Below, piece after piece: positions 6,902 to 14,832 of a stretch of DNA of 26,493 nucleotides. The notes beneath the pieces were generated by a model. It saw nothing but the letters and a program-made list of their open reading frames with translations. It was not told the DNA's origin and made no database searches. The DNA lies in assembly GCA_964502635.1 (NCBI GenBank), contig CAZCXI010000042.1:1-26493 (forward strand), in the 5' to 3' direction. The translations under genes and the position numbers were made by a program. The stretch is from C00003060 sp964502635 (GTDB lineage: Bacteria; Desulfobacterota; Desulfobacteria; Desulfobacterales; C00003060). How positions within the stretch are numbered: position 1 is the stretch's first letter; each line of letters opens with the position of its first letter.

Positions 6902-9130
6902 CTAAAAAGACTCCCTGAAGATATTAAGCAAATTTTGTGTGTGTTGGGCAATGTTCACGGAGTTTTCCATCAATCCGTAATAGAGAATGTTCAAGCGAGT
7001 CGTGGATTCACCGTTTTGTATCCGCTGTATCTGGTTCTTGTCAAATTCAGTAATAAGGTTGTTCAATCTCCGGCTCTGGTTAGCAATATAATCGTAATCG
7101 ACTTTTTTCCTCTGCCTTAACATAATGGAAGTATTCCATAAAAGCCGGGTAATATAGGTTTTAACCCGCCTCAGCTCTTCTTTCTGAACATCACTAAATC
7201 CTTGGTGACAATTTTCGAAATGCACGTAAGAGCGCTTGATGATATCTCTATGACTTTCTGCAATACCCTGTATGCAGCCTATTGTTCTTGCGTATTTCTG
7301 CGTACTGTCGACGGCATTATCACGAAGAAGAAAAAGCGTTTCAAAGGTATTGGCGATAATAACGTTGGCCCATTTCTGGATCTTGTCTGTCCATGTTGTC
7401 GTGTCTCTCAGCCCTTGCCTGTCCTGCGAAAAGGCAGCCTCAAAACAAAGACCCAAACTATCGCCGATCTCCTTGAGAAAAGATCCCGTCTGTTCAAAAG
7501 AAGCGTTGATCGCGGTATCGGGATCACTGATGTTTTTCAGGCTGAAGGCGTCAATCACACGGCTTTCTTTTTCCCTTCTGAAGTGCAGGCGGTAGGTGTA
7601 GCATACCAGAGTAATCAGGAGCACCAGTAATCCTAAAATGGCGGCAAGCCTAAGATAATATATAAGAAATGCAAAAAGAAGGGAGACCGAGAACGCTGCA
7701 AGTGCAGTTAGGAACCATCCGCTTATGACAGTAAGCACGCCCGCCACTCGATAAACAGCGCTTTCTCTTCCCCATGCCTGGTCCGAAAGCGATGTTCCCA
7801 TAGACACCATGAACGTCACATAGGTCGTTGAAAGCGGGAGCTTCAAGGATGTTGCAAATGACACCACAGCACTAGCAACAATAAGGTTTACAGAAGCGCG
7901 CAAGAGGTCAAAAGACGGTATTTTCCCGTCTATTGAAGGTGCACATCTATAGGCGCCCGGGTCCAGGCGTCGGGAAATCGTTCTCCTGAGCCGTACCGGT
8001 ATCAATGTGTTGGCAAGAGAAAAAACTGTGTGAGACATACGCACAAGACTTCTGGAAAGTATTGAAGAACCAAAGCGTTCCATGCCTTCGTCCTGCCTGC
8101 CCAGGCTGAGCTCTGTTTTAGAAACAGTGCGGGATTTTCTGGACACCCATAGGGTGATGACCATTATTGTCCCGGCGATCAGCAGCAGAAAAGTATTGGA
8201 CTGTATAGGTTTTTCAAGGGCAGCCATGGTCACTCGCAGCGGTTCATTGGTGGCTGAGGCGATACTATAGGCACTCAATCCTGCCAGCGGAACACCGATA
8301 AAATTGACAAGATCATTGCCGGCAAAAGCCATGGCAAGGGCAAAAGTTCCGATCAAAACAATCGGTTTCAGGATATCGATCCTCGTAAAAAGCGTTACTA
8401 ATTGAAATATAAGGCCAAAAAACAGAAAGCCCACTGACAGTATGATCCACGAATGGGCTTTGATCCAAGCCATGGAATCGGGTGTCAGAAACGATGTGCC
8501 TTTGGCACCCTTTATCAGGATAAAATAGGTAACGACTGCGAGAGACAGGCCTCCCCAGACACCTCCAAAGCGCTTAAGACGCTTCCTGTAGTCAAAGGTG
8601 AAGACAATACGGGCTATGAACTGGATCGTCACTCCGAAAAAGAAGGCAATCACAACCGATAGAAGAATTCCTGAAATAATAGCAAGGGCTTTTCCCGTGT
8701 TTATGTAATCTGCAAGCTTAGACAAGCTGTCGCCTGCCGTGTAAAGCTTTATTAAGGATACGGCCACGGCGGCTCCCAGCAACTCGAAGACGATTGATAC
8801 CGTCGTGGATGTTGGCAGACCAAACGTATTAAAAAGATCAAGGAGAATGATATCAGTAAGCATGACGGCCAGAAAGATATTAATCAGTTCCGGCATAATG
8901 AAAAACTTCGGGTGGAATATTCCCTTTCTGGCCACTTCCATCATTCCGCTGGAAAAGGTGACACCTGCAAGTATTCCGAGGCTTGCAACGATCATAATCA
9001 CATGACGTGGCGCCACCTTGGAACCTATTGAAGAGTTCAGGAAGTTAACGGCATCATTGATCACACCAACAACCAGATCAGAAACCGCAAGACCAATCAA
9101 TACGAACATGGAAAACAGATAAAGATCCAT
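6902..9130 (-). CDS. PiT-family inorganic phosphate transporter with PhoU-like C-terminal domain
   Basis: This 742-residue membrane protein is a low-affinity, ion-coupled phosphate permease of the PiT family. Both inverted PiT signatures are visible, INDAVNFLNSSIGSK near residue 25 and AGNDLVNFIGVPLAG near residue 285, and the paired PTSTT and PLSTTYVTFMVSMG motifs mark the two halves. About 12 membrane segments span residues 1-510, with a charged cytoplasmic loop near 330-400. The last 200 residues are hydrophilic, helical and PhoU-like (ASFEQTGSFLKEIGDSLG to NLLNIFRESF). Ordinary PiT proteins of about 420-500 residues lack the long loop and tail; this larger form occurs in Bacteroidetes and deltaproteobacteria. 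It is the first gene of a unit with DUF47. No clear Pho box was found upstream. Confidence 0.9.
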   Translation of the reverse strand: MDLYLFSMFVLIGLAVSDLVVGVINDAVNFLNSSIGSKVAPRHVIMIVASLGILAGVTFSSGMMEVARKGIFHPKFFIMPELINIFLAVMLTDIILLDLFNTFGLPTSTTVSIVFELLGAAVAVSLIKLYTAGDSLSKLADYINTGKALAIISGILLSVVIAFFFGVTIQFIARIVFTFDYRKRLKRFGGVWGGLSLAVVTYFILIKGAKGTSFLTPDSMAWIKAHSWIILSVGFLFFGLIFQLVTLFTRIDILKPIVLIGTFALAMAFAGNDLVNFIGVPLAGLSAYSIASATNEPLRVTMAALEKPIQSNTFLLLIAGTIMVITLWVSRKSRTVSKTELSLGRQDEGMERFGSSILSRSLVRMSHTVFSLANTLIPVRLRRTISRRLDPGAYRCAPSIDGKIPSFDLLRASVNLIVASAVVSFATSLKLPLSTTYVTFMVSMGTSLSDQAWGRESAVYRVAGVLTVISGWFLTALAAFSVSLLFAFLIYYLRLAAILGLLVLLITLVCYTYRLHFRREKESRVIDAFSLKNISDPDTAINASFEQTGSFLKEIGDSLGLCFEAAFSQDRQGLRDTTTWTDKIQKWANVIIANTFETLFLLRDNAVDSTQKYARTIGCIQGIAESHRDIIKRSYVHFENCHQGFSDVQKEELRRVKTYITRLLWNTSIMLRQRKKVDYDYIANQSRRLNNLITEFDKNQIQRIQNGESTTRLNILYYGLMENSVNIAQHTQNLLNIFRESF

Positions 9131-9575
9131 AAATGCCCTTTTTCACATGATCTTTGCCATCATCGGATAAGCCTCACTCGTGCCTTGGATGGCTCCCTCA
9201 TTGATGGGTATCACTACGAGAGCGGATTCCGTCCAGCAACACATTATGAGGACAAAGGTGCTCGCGTGCCACTGCCTCAAGAAACAAGACGGTGCATTGC
9301 ACGGGGCGGACTGATCGCCCAGTGCAAATGTCTTTCCGTTATCACGCCTGACGTGAGTGTCAAGTCTATATAGGATTCCCTTTCATTATTAGCACTGACA
9401 CAGTCAAGAACCCAGTGGCTAATCTCTGGCACCCTTGGTTGAGGGGGATCCGAGACACGAGGGGGGGTAACATTCGGGGTCAAGGGAAGCACTAGGAAAA
9501 TGGCCAAGTACCTTATCGGGAAAGCTCCGACCCTGGGTGGGGAGCCTTATAATGGCGGCTAAGTCACTATTGATC
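9131..9575. other. Gene-free stretch with one strong inverted repeat
   Basis: I see no credible gene in these 445 bases. The clearest structure is an inverted repeat at 9297-9327: arms of 12 bases (TTGCACGGGGCG and CGCCCAGTGCAA) with one mismatch around a 7-base loop. No T tract follows on either strand, so it is a poor terminator. A TTGACA (minus strand, 9363-9358) lies at promoter distance only from a weak -10 (TAACGG), so I do not call it a promoter. The stretch must hold the promoter of the phosphate unit, but I cannot place it. Confidence 0.5.
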
Positions 9576-9803
9576 TCACAAGGGTTTTTCAGTATTTTTG
9601 AGCCGTTTTCTTGCCATGCCTTGAACGGAACGTGCCTGATCAATCGGCGTTCGAATCTTCGTTCCAATGACATCGGCCGTATGGTCGGTCATCTTTTCAA
9701 TGGCACCTTTTTTCCTGTCTACTTCTTCATTTTTTGAACAGGCGGAAAAGACCATGCAACAGGCAAAGAGTGCAATGGCCCCATATTTCAGGAATCCTTT
9801 CAT
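9576..9803 (-). CDS. Small lipoprotein of unknown function
   Basis: Starting at the ATG at 9803, which has AGGGG 6 bases upstream, this encodes 75 residues. It opens with a lipoprotein signal, MKGFLKYGAIALFACCMV then FSAC, giving lipidation at about C21. The mature part is short, charged and probably helical (KGAIEKMTDHTADVIGTKI, then IDQARSVQGMARKRLK). The same frame stays open to 9839, but that extension would place 12 residues ahead of the signal, so I prefer 9803. I do not recognise a family with known function. It lies about 100 bases downstream of the FlhG/MinD-like gene with a perfect palindrome between them, so it may have separate control. Confidence 0.65.
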   Translation of the reverse strand: MKGFLKYGAIALFACCMVFSACSKNEEVDRKKGAIEKMTDHTADVIGTKIRTPIDQARSVQGMARKRLKNTEKPL

Positions 9804-9824
9804 GACAACCCCTTTCATTGACCG

Positions 9825-9844
9825 TGTGGTTGAACCCAACCACA
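9825..9844. promoter_or_regulatory. Perfect 8-bp palindrome upstream of the lipoprotein gene
   Basis: TGTGGTTG (9825-9832) pairs exactly with CAACCACA (9837-9844) around AACC. It ends 21 bases before the lipoprotein start on the minus strand. It could be an RNA hairpin in the leader, a terminator stem lacking a U tract, or an operator dyad; the sequence alone does not decide. Confidence 0.4.
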
Positions 9845-9906
9845 GGAATTTGCCGGGTGTGGATCTTCACTGAGTGCCAGTCTCGCCTTGGGCAGGATTT
9901 GATCAA

Positions 9907-10686
9907 CTACACGATGGCGGACACCGTTGCCTGTTGAGCCCACTTGGGAATGGCCCTGGCAATATGGGAACAGTTCATTCCGACTCCGGACCCCGGATGG
10001 GTGTCGACCAAGACCCTGTGATTCATGATAGAATTTGGAACGGCACCGTCGGTGACAACGTAGCCAAGATAATGCAATGGAAGATCCAAAAAGTCCCTGG
10101 AAACAGCATCGATATGCCTGAAAAGTCGGCCCGCCTCCTTTTCGTTGTTTGCCGAATTGACGATGATCCCAAAGGACTGCCTTGCAAACCGCTGGCACAT
10201 CACTTTAATGACTGCGTAGGCGTCGGTCACACTGGTAGGTTCTCTGTTGAGCACTATGATATTATTGGGGGCAAACAGGTTAAACTGGAGCACAACCTCT
10301 GAGATCCCAGCGCCGGTATCCAAGAGGACGTGATCATAATTTGGGATAAGGGTGTCAAGGCTGCTTTTTATCATCTGAATCTTTTCGTAAAGTAATTGTC
10401 CCATCTCCTTCACACCCGAACTGGCTGGAACCAGATCGAAGCCCGCCTTCGTGCATACGACCACCTCTTCAACACTCCGGTTCCCGAAGACCAAGTCCTG
10501 TAACGTGAACATGGGGCTAATCCCAAGGAGGATATCCATATTGGCAAGGCCCAGATCACAGTCCACCACCAGGACCTTGTTCCCGTCCTTCGCAAGGCAA
10601 GAGGCCAGGTTGGCGGTAATGAATGTCTTTCCCACGCCTCCTTTGCCACTTGCAATCGAGGTAATGAACGGCTTTTTGGCTTTCAT
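9907..10686 (-). CDS. FlhG/YlxH-type MinD-like ATPase
   Basis: This ParA/MinD-superfamily P-loop ATPase has 259 residues from the ATG at 10686, which has AAGGA 7 bases upstream; the frame also opens at a TTG at 10713. The deviant Walker A is SGKGGVGKT (residues 13-21) with its signature lysine K15. DCDLGLANMDILLG (residues 42-55) is the pattern of FlhG/YlxH proteins rather than plasmid ParA. LLDTGAG is the Walker B region and LNREPTSVTDAYAVIK follows. FlhG proteins set flagellar number and position, but no flagellar gene is present here, so it may serve another polar or cell-organising process. The GGDEF gene lies just upstream on the same strand, so the two are probably cotranscribed. Confidence 0.8.
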   Translation of the reverse strand: MKAKKPFITSIASGKGGVGKTFITANLASCLAKDGNKVLVVDCDLGLANMDILLGISPMFTLQDLVFGNRSVEEVVVCTKAGFDLVPASSGVKEMGQLLYEKIQMIKSSLDTLIPNYDHVLLDTGAGISEVVLQFNLFAPNNIIVLNREPTSVTDAYAVIKVMCQRFARQSFGIIVNSANNEKEAGRLFRHIDAVSRDFLDLPLHYLGYVVTDGAVPNSIMNHRVLVDTHPGSGVGMNCSHIARAIPKWAQQATVSAIV

Positions 10687-10745
10687 CAGTATTCCTTGAC
10701 CTTTCTCATTCAATGCATCAAAGATCTATGCGGTTACTGCAGCTT

Positions 10746-11654
10746 CTAGTCATCCCTTTTCAAAAGGGCTTCTTTCTCGTCCTGCGTGACAGACGGCACT
10801 CCGCGCATTTCGGGGAGTGTGCCTTCAAAGCAAATCCTGTTCTTACCTTCGGTCTTTGCTCTGTAAAGGGCCTTGTCGGCGATGTCCACGAATGCGCGGA
10901 AGCCGTGGGCGAAAACAGGATCACATTCAGCCAGTCCTATGCTGGCCGAACAGGGGGTGCTTGGCTTGAATGGTAGCCTGCTGAGGGACGCCCTCAAGCG
11001 TTCACCGATGCGCAGGGCATCAAAGAGGGCTGTGGCCGGCATGATCACTGCGAACTCATCGCCTCCATAACGGCACAGGATATCGGTTGGCCTCAGTTGT
11101 TCTCGTATGACCTGGGCCACCTTCACCAGGAAGGCGTTTCCCTCATTGTGGCCCAACGTGTCGTTCAGTTGCTTGAAGTCGTCCAAGTCTATCATCATGA
11201 GGGAGCAAGGCTGACCTGTGCGTTTGGTCCGTGCTATCTCAACGTCGAGTTGTTTGGCAAAAAAGCGATAATTGTAAAGGCCGGTCAGACCATCGGTCAG
11301 GCTTAAGGCCCGTAAGTGCTGATTGCGCCGCTCAAGGTCAGCAATCTTTTTTGTCAGATGGTCGCGGGTATGTACCACGACATCCGTTACTGCCGCCAAA
11401 GCTTCCCTCTCAGGGCCGGAGAGTTCATCTGCCAGCACAACGAATAATTCAGGGTTTTGATGGTTCCCCAAGTCCAGCCAGGCAGATATGGCCTTGTTCT
11501 TTCTAAGGATGCCGAGGATATGGTTCCAGGACCGGCCTCTTTCGCCTGCAGGGACAGGTCTTTGGACAAGGCTGCTCGGTGGGTGGCTGGAGGGGCTATG
11601 TGTGTTAAGGTTTCTCTTTGAAGAAGGCATATGGGATTCCGAAAACCGGGCCAT
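10746..11654 (-). CDS. GGDEF diguanylate cyclase
   Basis: This 302-residue protein makes the second messenger cyclic di-GMP from two GTP. The C-terminal GGDEF domain (about residues 115-280) begins with SLTDGLTGLYNYRFF and has an intact GGDEF active site at residues 197-201 and DLDDFKQLND for metal and nucleotide binding. An RxxD product-inhibition site (RPTD, 188-191) sits exactly five residues ahead of the active site, so feedback inhibition is expected. The first 115 residues have no membrane segment; a disordered Ser/Pro-rich start leads to a small domain of unknown type and a coiled coil (LTKKIADLERRNQHL). It is probably cytoplasmic. It is followed by the MinD-like ATPase, which could point to control of motility or polarity. 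Confidence 0.9.
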   Translation of the reverse strand: MARFSESHMPSSKRNLNTHSPSSHPPSSLVQRPVPAGERGRSWNHILGILRKNKAISAWLDLGNHQNPELFVVLADELSGPEREALAAVTDVVVHTRDHLTKKIADLERRNQHLRALSLTDGLTGLYNYRFFAKQLDVEIARTKRTGQPCSLMMIDLDDFKQLNDTLGHNEGNAFLVKVAQVIREQLRPTDILCRYGGDEFAVIMPATALFDALRIGERLRASLSRLPFKPSTPCSASIGLAECDPVFAHGFRAFVDIADKALYRAKTEGKNRICFEGTLPEMRGVPSVTQDEKEALLKRDD

Positions 11655-11833
11655 ATTCCCACCCCGAAGGGCGGTCTTGTCCTATAGGGCCCCAAGCGGG
11701 CAAGGGACCTTTGGGGGTAGAATTGCAAGCTGCGTGCCACAGAATGATTGTGCCATAGACCGTGAGCCCCGGTGCCACCAAGGGGCTTCGGCCTGTCCCA
11801 ATGCGCTGGTCCAGGTTCATCATTTGACAATCC

Positions 11834-12325
11834 TCAGGGCTCTTTATCTCCAAGCGTTGTTGAAGGGGGCCTGTTTCTAAAGACCCCCGGTTGATACGAG
11901 GTGCCGACCAAAGTCACGGCCACCCGCCTTTGGCGAGGCCGGTTGTCGTGGTTGATGACCACCGCCTGCTGCCAGGTTCCAAGGGCCAATGCACCCCTTC
12001 GCACGGGTATGACAATAGAAGGGCCCAGCAAGGCCGCCTGGACATGGCTGTGGCCATTACCATCATGCCAGGCCTTTTCATGCTCGTAGGTCAGGTCTGG
12101 AGGCGCAAGACGTGTAATGGCGCGTTTCAGATCTTCAACAACGCCTGGTTCATATTCAATGGTGGTAAGAGACCCCGTGGAACCTATGACCGAGGCGTGT
12201 AGACTTCCATCTTCTATGCCGGCGCTTTGCACCATCAAGGAGAGCCTGTCTGTCAAGTCCACAATATCCGGTCCAACACCCGTGGAAACTTCCAAGATGT
12301 CGCAATATAAGGCTGGAACGTTCAT
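11834..12325 (-). CDS. YjbQ family protein (UPF0047)
   Basis: This 163-residue protein matches YjbQ/UPF0047, small trimeric enzymes; some members show thiamine phosphate synthase activity in E. coli and the family is often named secondary thiamine-phosphate synthase. The conserved WHDGNGHSHVQAALLG motif gives H87, D88, N90, H92 and H94, and LGTWQQAVVINHDNRPRQR follows near residue 115. The physiological substrate is uncertain. GGAGG lies 10 bases before the ATG. Roughly 180 bases separate it from the GGDEF gene, so separate transcription is possible. The region upstream of its start contains MITE copy 3. Confidence 0.9.
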   Translation of the reverse strand: MNVPALYCDILEVSTGVGPDIVDLTDRLSLMVQSAGIEDGSLHASVIGSTGSLTTIEYEPGVVEDLKRAITRLAPPDLTYEHEKAWHDGNGHSHVQAALLGPSIVIPVRRGALALGTWQQAVVINHDNRPRQRRVAVTLVGTSYQPGVFRNRPPSTTLGDKEP

Positions 12326-12377
12326 GGCTCATTGACCTCCGCGATCCAATCTGTTAACGGACTTCAACTCATTGATA

Positions 12378-12557
12378 GTCTCGTAAAAAGTCGGTTTTGC
12401 TCGCTCCGTGAACATTTTGGGCGCCTTTGAGGTGCTCAGCTAAAATGCTAAAACTCGGGCTACCACCCTCAAACAGTTAGCATTTCTTAACGCTGAACAC
12501 CTCAAGTGCTTTCTCCCCAAAATGCTCAATTTCGCTCACAAAAGACTTTTTACGAGT
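12378..12557 (+). mobile_element. Palindromic MITE-like repeat, copy 3 (full length)
   Basis: It has the same direction and layout as copy 1, with better-preserved ends: CTCGTAAAAAGTC at the left and its exact complement GACTTTTTACGAG at the right, a 13-bp terminal inverted repeat. Between them run AACATTTTGGG, TGAGGTGCTCAGC, AAATGCTAAAACTCGGG, CAGTTAGCATTTC, GCTGAACACCTCAAG and CCCAAAATGCTCAA. The arms pair over roughly 60 bases. It sits between the yjbQ start and the 3' end of the RlpA gene. No clear target-site duplication is visible. Confidence 0.8.
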
Positions 12558-12607
12558 TCATTACCATTGACTTGAAACACCCTGCCTTCATAAGCTCCCC
12601 TTTTCGG

Positions 12608-13294
12608 TTAGGCCTTAACATCGATGGTCTCCACATAAACCCGTGCAGTTCCCTGCTTGTAGAAACCGAGTTTCCGGGCGGCCCCGGCACTCAGGTCAAT
12701 GATGCGCCCCTTCACAAAGGGGCCGCGATCATTCACCCGGACAATAATAGAGCGGCGATTCTCCAGGTTTGTCACCCGTACATAGGTGGGCAGAGGCAGA
12801 TGTTTGTGGGCTGCGCTGAGTCCAGTCGGGTCAAAACTCTCGCCGTTTGCCGTCATGTGGCCACCTTTTTGCCGAAGGGTTTCATTGCCGTACCAGGATG
12901 CCGTCCCCTGCTCCCGGTATGTTCGGGCCGCTTCCACGGACATGGGCACATAGCGCCGGCCCAGGACCACATAAGGGGCGTTTTTCACCCGGCCCTGTCT
13001 GATGGCTTCTTTGGGGGGCAGATCGTTGATTGACTCAATTTCTTCATGGGTCAGGGGCCAGCTCAGGGGCGCCATAACGACCTTGAAGGTGAACTGCCCC
13101 ACTTTGTAGACGACCTTGCCGGTACCTATGCCGGCCTTGGTTGCGCCTTTCGTCACCGCATAAGTCGTCTTTATCGTCCCTTTGGTCAATCGGTAGGTAT
13201 TTGAAGGAATGCCGCAAGAAAGTACAAACAAGCATAGACAGCCCGCCAAATGAACCAGGAGGCCTGTCCTTCTTCTGATTACCGTGTCACCCAT
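12608..13294 (-). CDS. rlpA: RlpA-like septal-ring lytic transglycosylase lipoprotein
   Basis: The double-psi beta-barrel domain of RlpA lies in the C-terminal half: GTASWYGNETLRQKGGHMTA, then FDPTGLSAAHKHLPLPTYV, VRVNDRGPF and IIDLSAGAARKLGF. Such proteins cleave or bind denuded peptidoglycan at the septum. From the ATG at 13294 the protein has 228 residues and a lipoprotein signal (RRRTGLLVHLAG, ending VLSC), with lipidation at about C27. The frame stays open to a TTG at 13381, but that would bury the signal. The start has no good Shine-Dalgarno. There is no SPOR domain. Residues 30-80 carry repeated Lys/Thr/Gly-rich segments (TKGTIKTTYAVTKGATKAGI). It is divergent from the FIST sensor gene. 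Confidence 0.85.
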   Translation of the reverse strand: MGDTVIRRRTGLLVHLAGCLCLFVLSCGIPSNTYRLTKGTIKTTYAVTKGATKAGIGTGKVVYKVGQFTFKVVMAPLSWPLTHEEIESINDLPPKEAIRQGRVKNAPYVVLGRRYVPMSVEAARTYREQGTASWYGNETLRQKGGHMTANGESFDPTGLSAAHKHLPLPTYVRVTNLENRRSIIVRVNDRGPFVKGRIIDLSAGAARKLGFYKQGTARVYVETIDVKA

Positions 13295-13487
13295 CTTGCC
13301 GGGTGAAAACGATGGTGTTGGATTTGATCGGCCCAAAAATTGATGCATCAAGGCAACATGAAGAAAATACCAGGAGATCAAGAATGACGGTTTGCCTGTG
13401 TCTATTGCACCTTCACAGCTTTTACCACATCTGTTATCTTTTTCAACTCATTGCCGTGCTCACCGAGCGGATAAATTTGGCCGGGTG

Positions 13488-13516
13488 TTGCCATAACGGT
13501 ATGATTTTTGTAATAA
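13488..13516 (+). promoter_or_regulatory. Sigma-70-type promoter for the FIST-kinase unit
   Basis: TTGCCA (13488-13493) and TAATAA (13511-13516) are separated by exactly 17 bases in an AT-rich stretch, about 80 bases upstream of the FIST start. The rest of the gene-free interval 13295-13595 shows no other feature I can support. Confidence 0.5.
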
Positions 13517-13595
13517 GTTTTTCTAATAGGTCATAATAAGACGTCTTGAAGGCTCAAAACAGGGCCTTCGGGCCACGCTACCAGGAGAACCGGGC

Positions 13596-14831
13596 ATGAG
13601 AAACACGAAGGTGGGTATTGGATACGTCAATGAAAAGAAGGCCTTTCTGTCAGGTAAACGAGTGGCTGAAAGGGCCTTGAAAGCCGGCGGCGTGGAACGC
13701 GTTGACCTTGCATTGGCCTTCTGCGCCGGAAGGCTTGATCATGATGAATTCTTCGATGGCCTGCAATCAGTCATAGGCAAAGAATCGCCTGTCATCGGGG
13801 GGTCAGCCATCGGTGTGATCACGGATAGTGCGTTATCCTATGAAGGCTCTCCCGCTGGTCTTGCACTCATTGAATCTGACACGATCCAACATAGAGTGGT
13901 CGCAGTTGGCGGCCTCGACCAAGGGGAACAGCAGGCGGGCCAAAAGCTGGCGCAAGCATTGTCAACCGACCTGGAAGACGAGATGGTGCTTGTCTTCTAT
14001 GATTCGGTTCGACACCCTGCCACCCATAGCACGCCGCCTGTTCTGAATACCTCAAGGCCCCTCCTTGCTGGAATAGATGAAGGCCTCCCACACAAGGTGC
14101 CAATTATCGGCGCAGGCCTGATCGGAGATTACAGGTTTGGCCCCACAAAGCAGTTTTGCGGGTCGTACGTGGACACTCAGAGCGTGGTGGGCACGGCACT
14201 GTCGGGAGATTTTCGACCCTATTTTCGTATTATGCATGGGTGCACGCCCCTCGACGGGACCTATCACACGATTACAAACGTAGAGGGTGCTGTCCTATAT
14301 GAATTGGATGGCAAGCCGATCGTCGACGTGATTGACGAACTGTTTGGAAACGATAGATGGCGACACGAGCATCCTGTCAATTATCTGACAATCGGCGAAA
14401 ATCACGGGGAAAGATACGGAGAGTTTGAAGAAGGCAACTTTGTCAACCGATTGATCATCGGTCTTGTGCCTGACGAAAAAGGGGTCGCCCTGTTTGAACC
14501 GGGCTTGGAAGTAGGCATGGAGATCCAGTTCATGCTGAGGGACTCGGAAAAAATGCTGGAGTCAGCAAGGATAAACGCGGCCGCATTAATGAAACAAGTG
14601 GAGGCCGACGGAAGCAGGCCCGTCTTTGGGCTCTATATCGATTGCGCGGGCCGGACCGCCGCCTATTCCAGTACGCCCTGTGAAGAGGCCGCAGAAATCC
14701 AACAGGTGCTGAAAAAATATGATGTTCCCCTTATAGGGTTTTATTCAGGTGTTGAAATTGCTCCCCTCTTGAAAAAAAGCAGGGGGCTGGACTGGACAGG
14801 GGTTTTTGTCGTCTTTGGTGAGGAAAAATAG
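13596..14831 (+). CDS. FIST domain sensory protein
   Basis: This 411-residue protein consists of the two FIST modules: FIST_N (about residues 30-225, with SPVIGGSAIGVITD and VPIIGAGLIGDYRFGPT) and FIST_C (about 235-390, with ENHGERYGEFEEGNFVNRLI, CAGRTAAYSS and PLIGFYSGVEIAPL). FIST is a predicted ligand-sensing domain for small molecules, possibly amino acids, often found with signalling modules. There is no signal peptide or membrane segment, so sensing should be cytoplasmic. AGGAG lies 8 bases before the ATG. The next gene, a hybrid histidine kinase, starts 1 base after this stop, and the kinase Shine-Dalgarno lies inside the end of this gene. The close coupling suggests that the FIST protein feeds its signal to that kinase. 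Confidence 0.9.
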   Translation: MRNTKVGIGYVNEKKAFLSGKRVAERALKAGGVERVDLALAFCAGRLDHDEFFDGLQSVIGKESPVIGGSAIGVITDSALSYEGSPAGLALIESDTIQHRVVAVGGLDQGEQQAGQKLAQALSTDLEDEMVLVFYDSVRHPATHSTPPVLNTSRPLLAGIDEGLPHKVPIIGAGLIGDYRFGPTKQFCGSYVDTQSVVGTALSGDFRPYFRIMHGCTPLDGTYHTITNVEGAVLYELDGKPIVDVIDELFGNDRWRHEHPVNYLTIGENHGERYGEFEEGNFVNRLIIGLVPDEKGVALFEPGLEVGMEIQFMLRDSEKMLESARINAAALMKQVEADGSRPVFGLYIDCAGRTAAYSSTPCEEAAEIQQVLKKYDVPLIGFYSGVEIAPLLKKSRGLDWTGVFVVFGEEK

Positions 14832-14832
14832 G

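Noticed and set aside
11387..11853. Two minus-strand frames between the GGDEF gene and yjbQ
   Set aside because: They overlap the GGDEF coding region or consist of low-complexity Pro/Gly/Arg sequence with no family resemblance; the roughly 180-base gap is better treated as intergenic.
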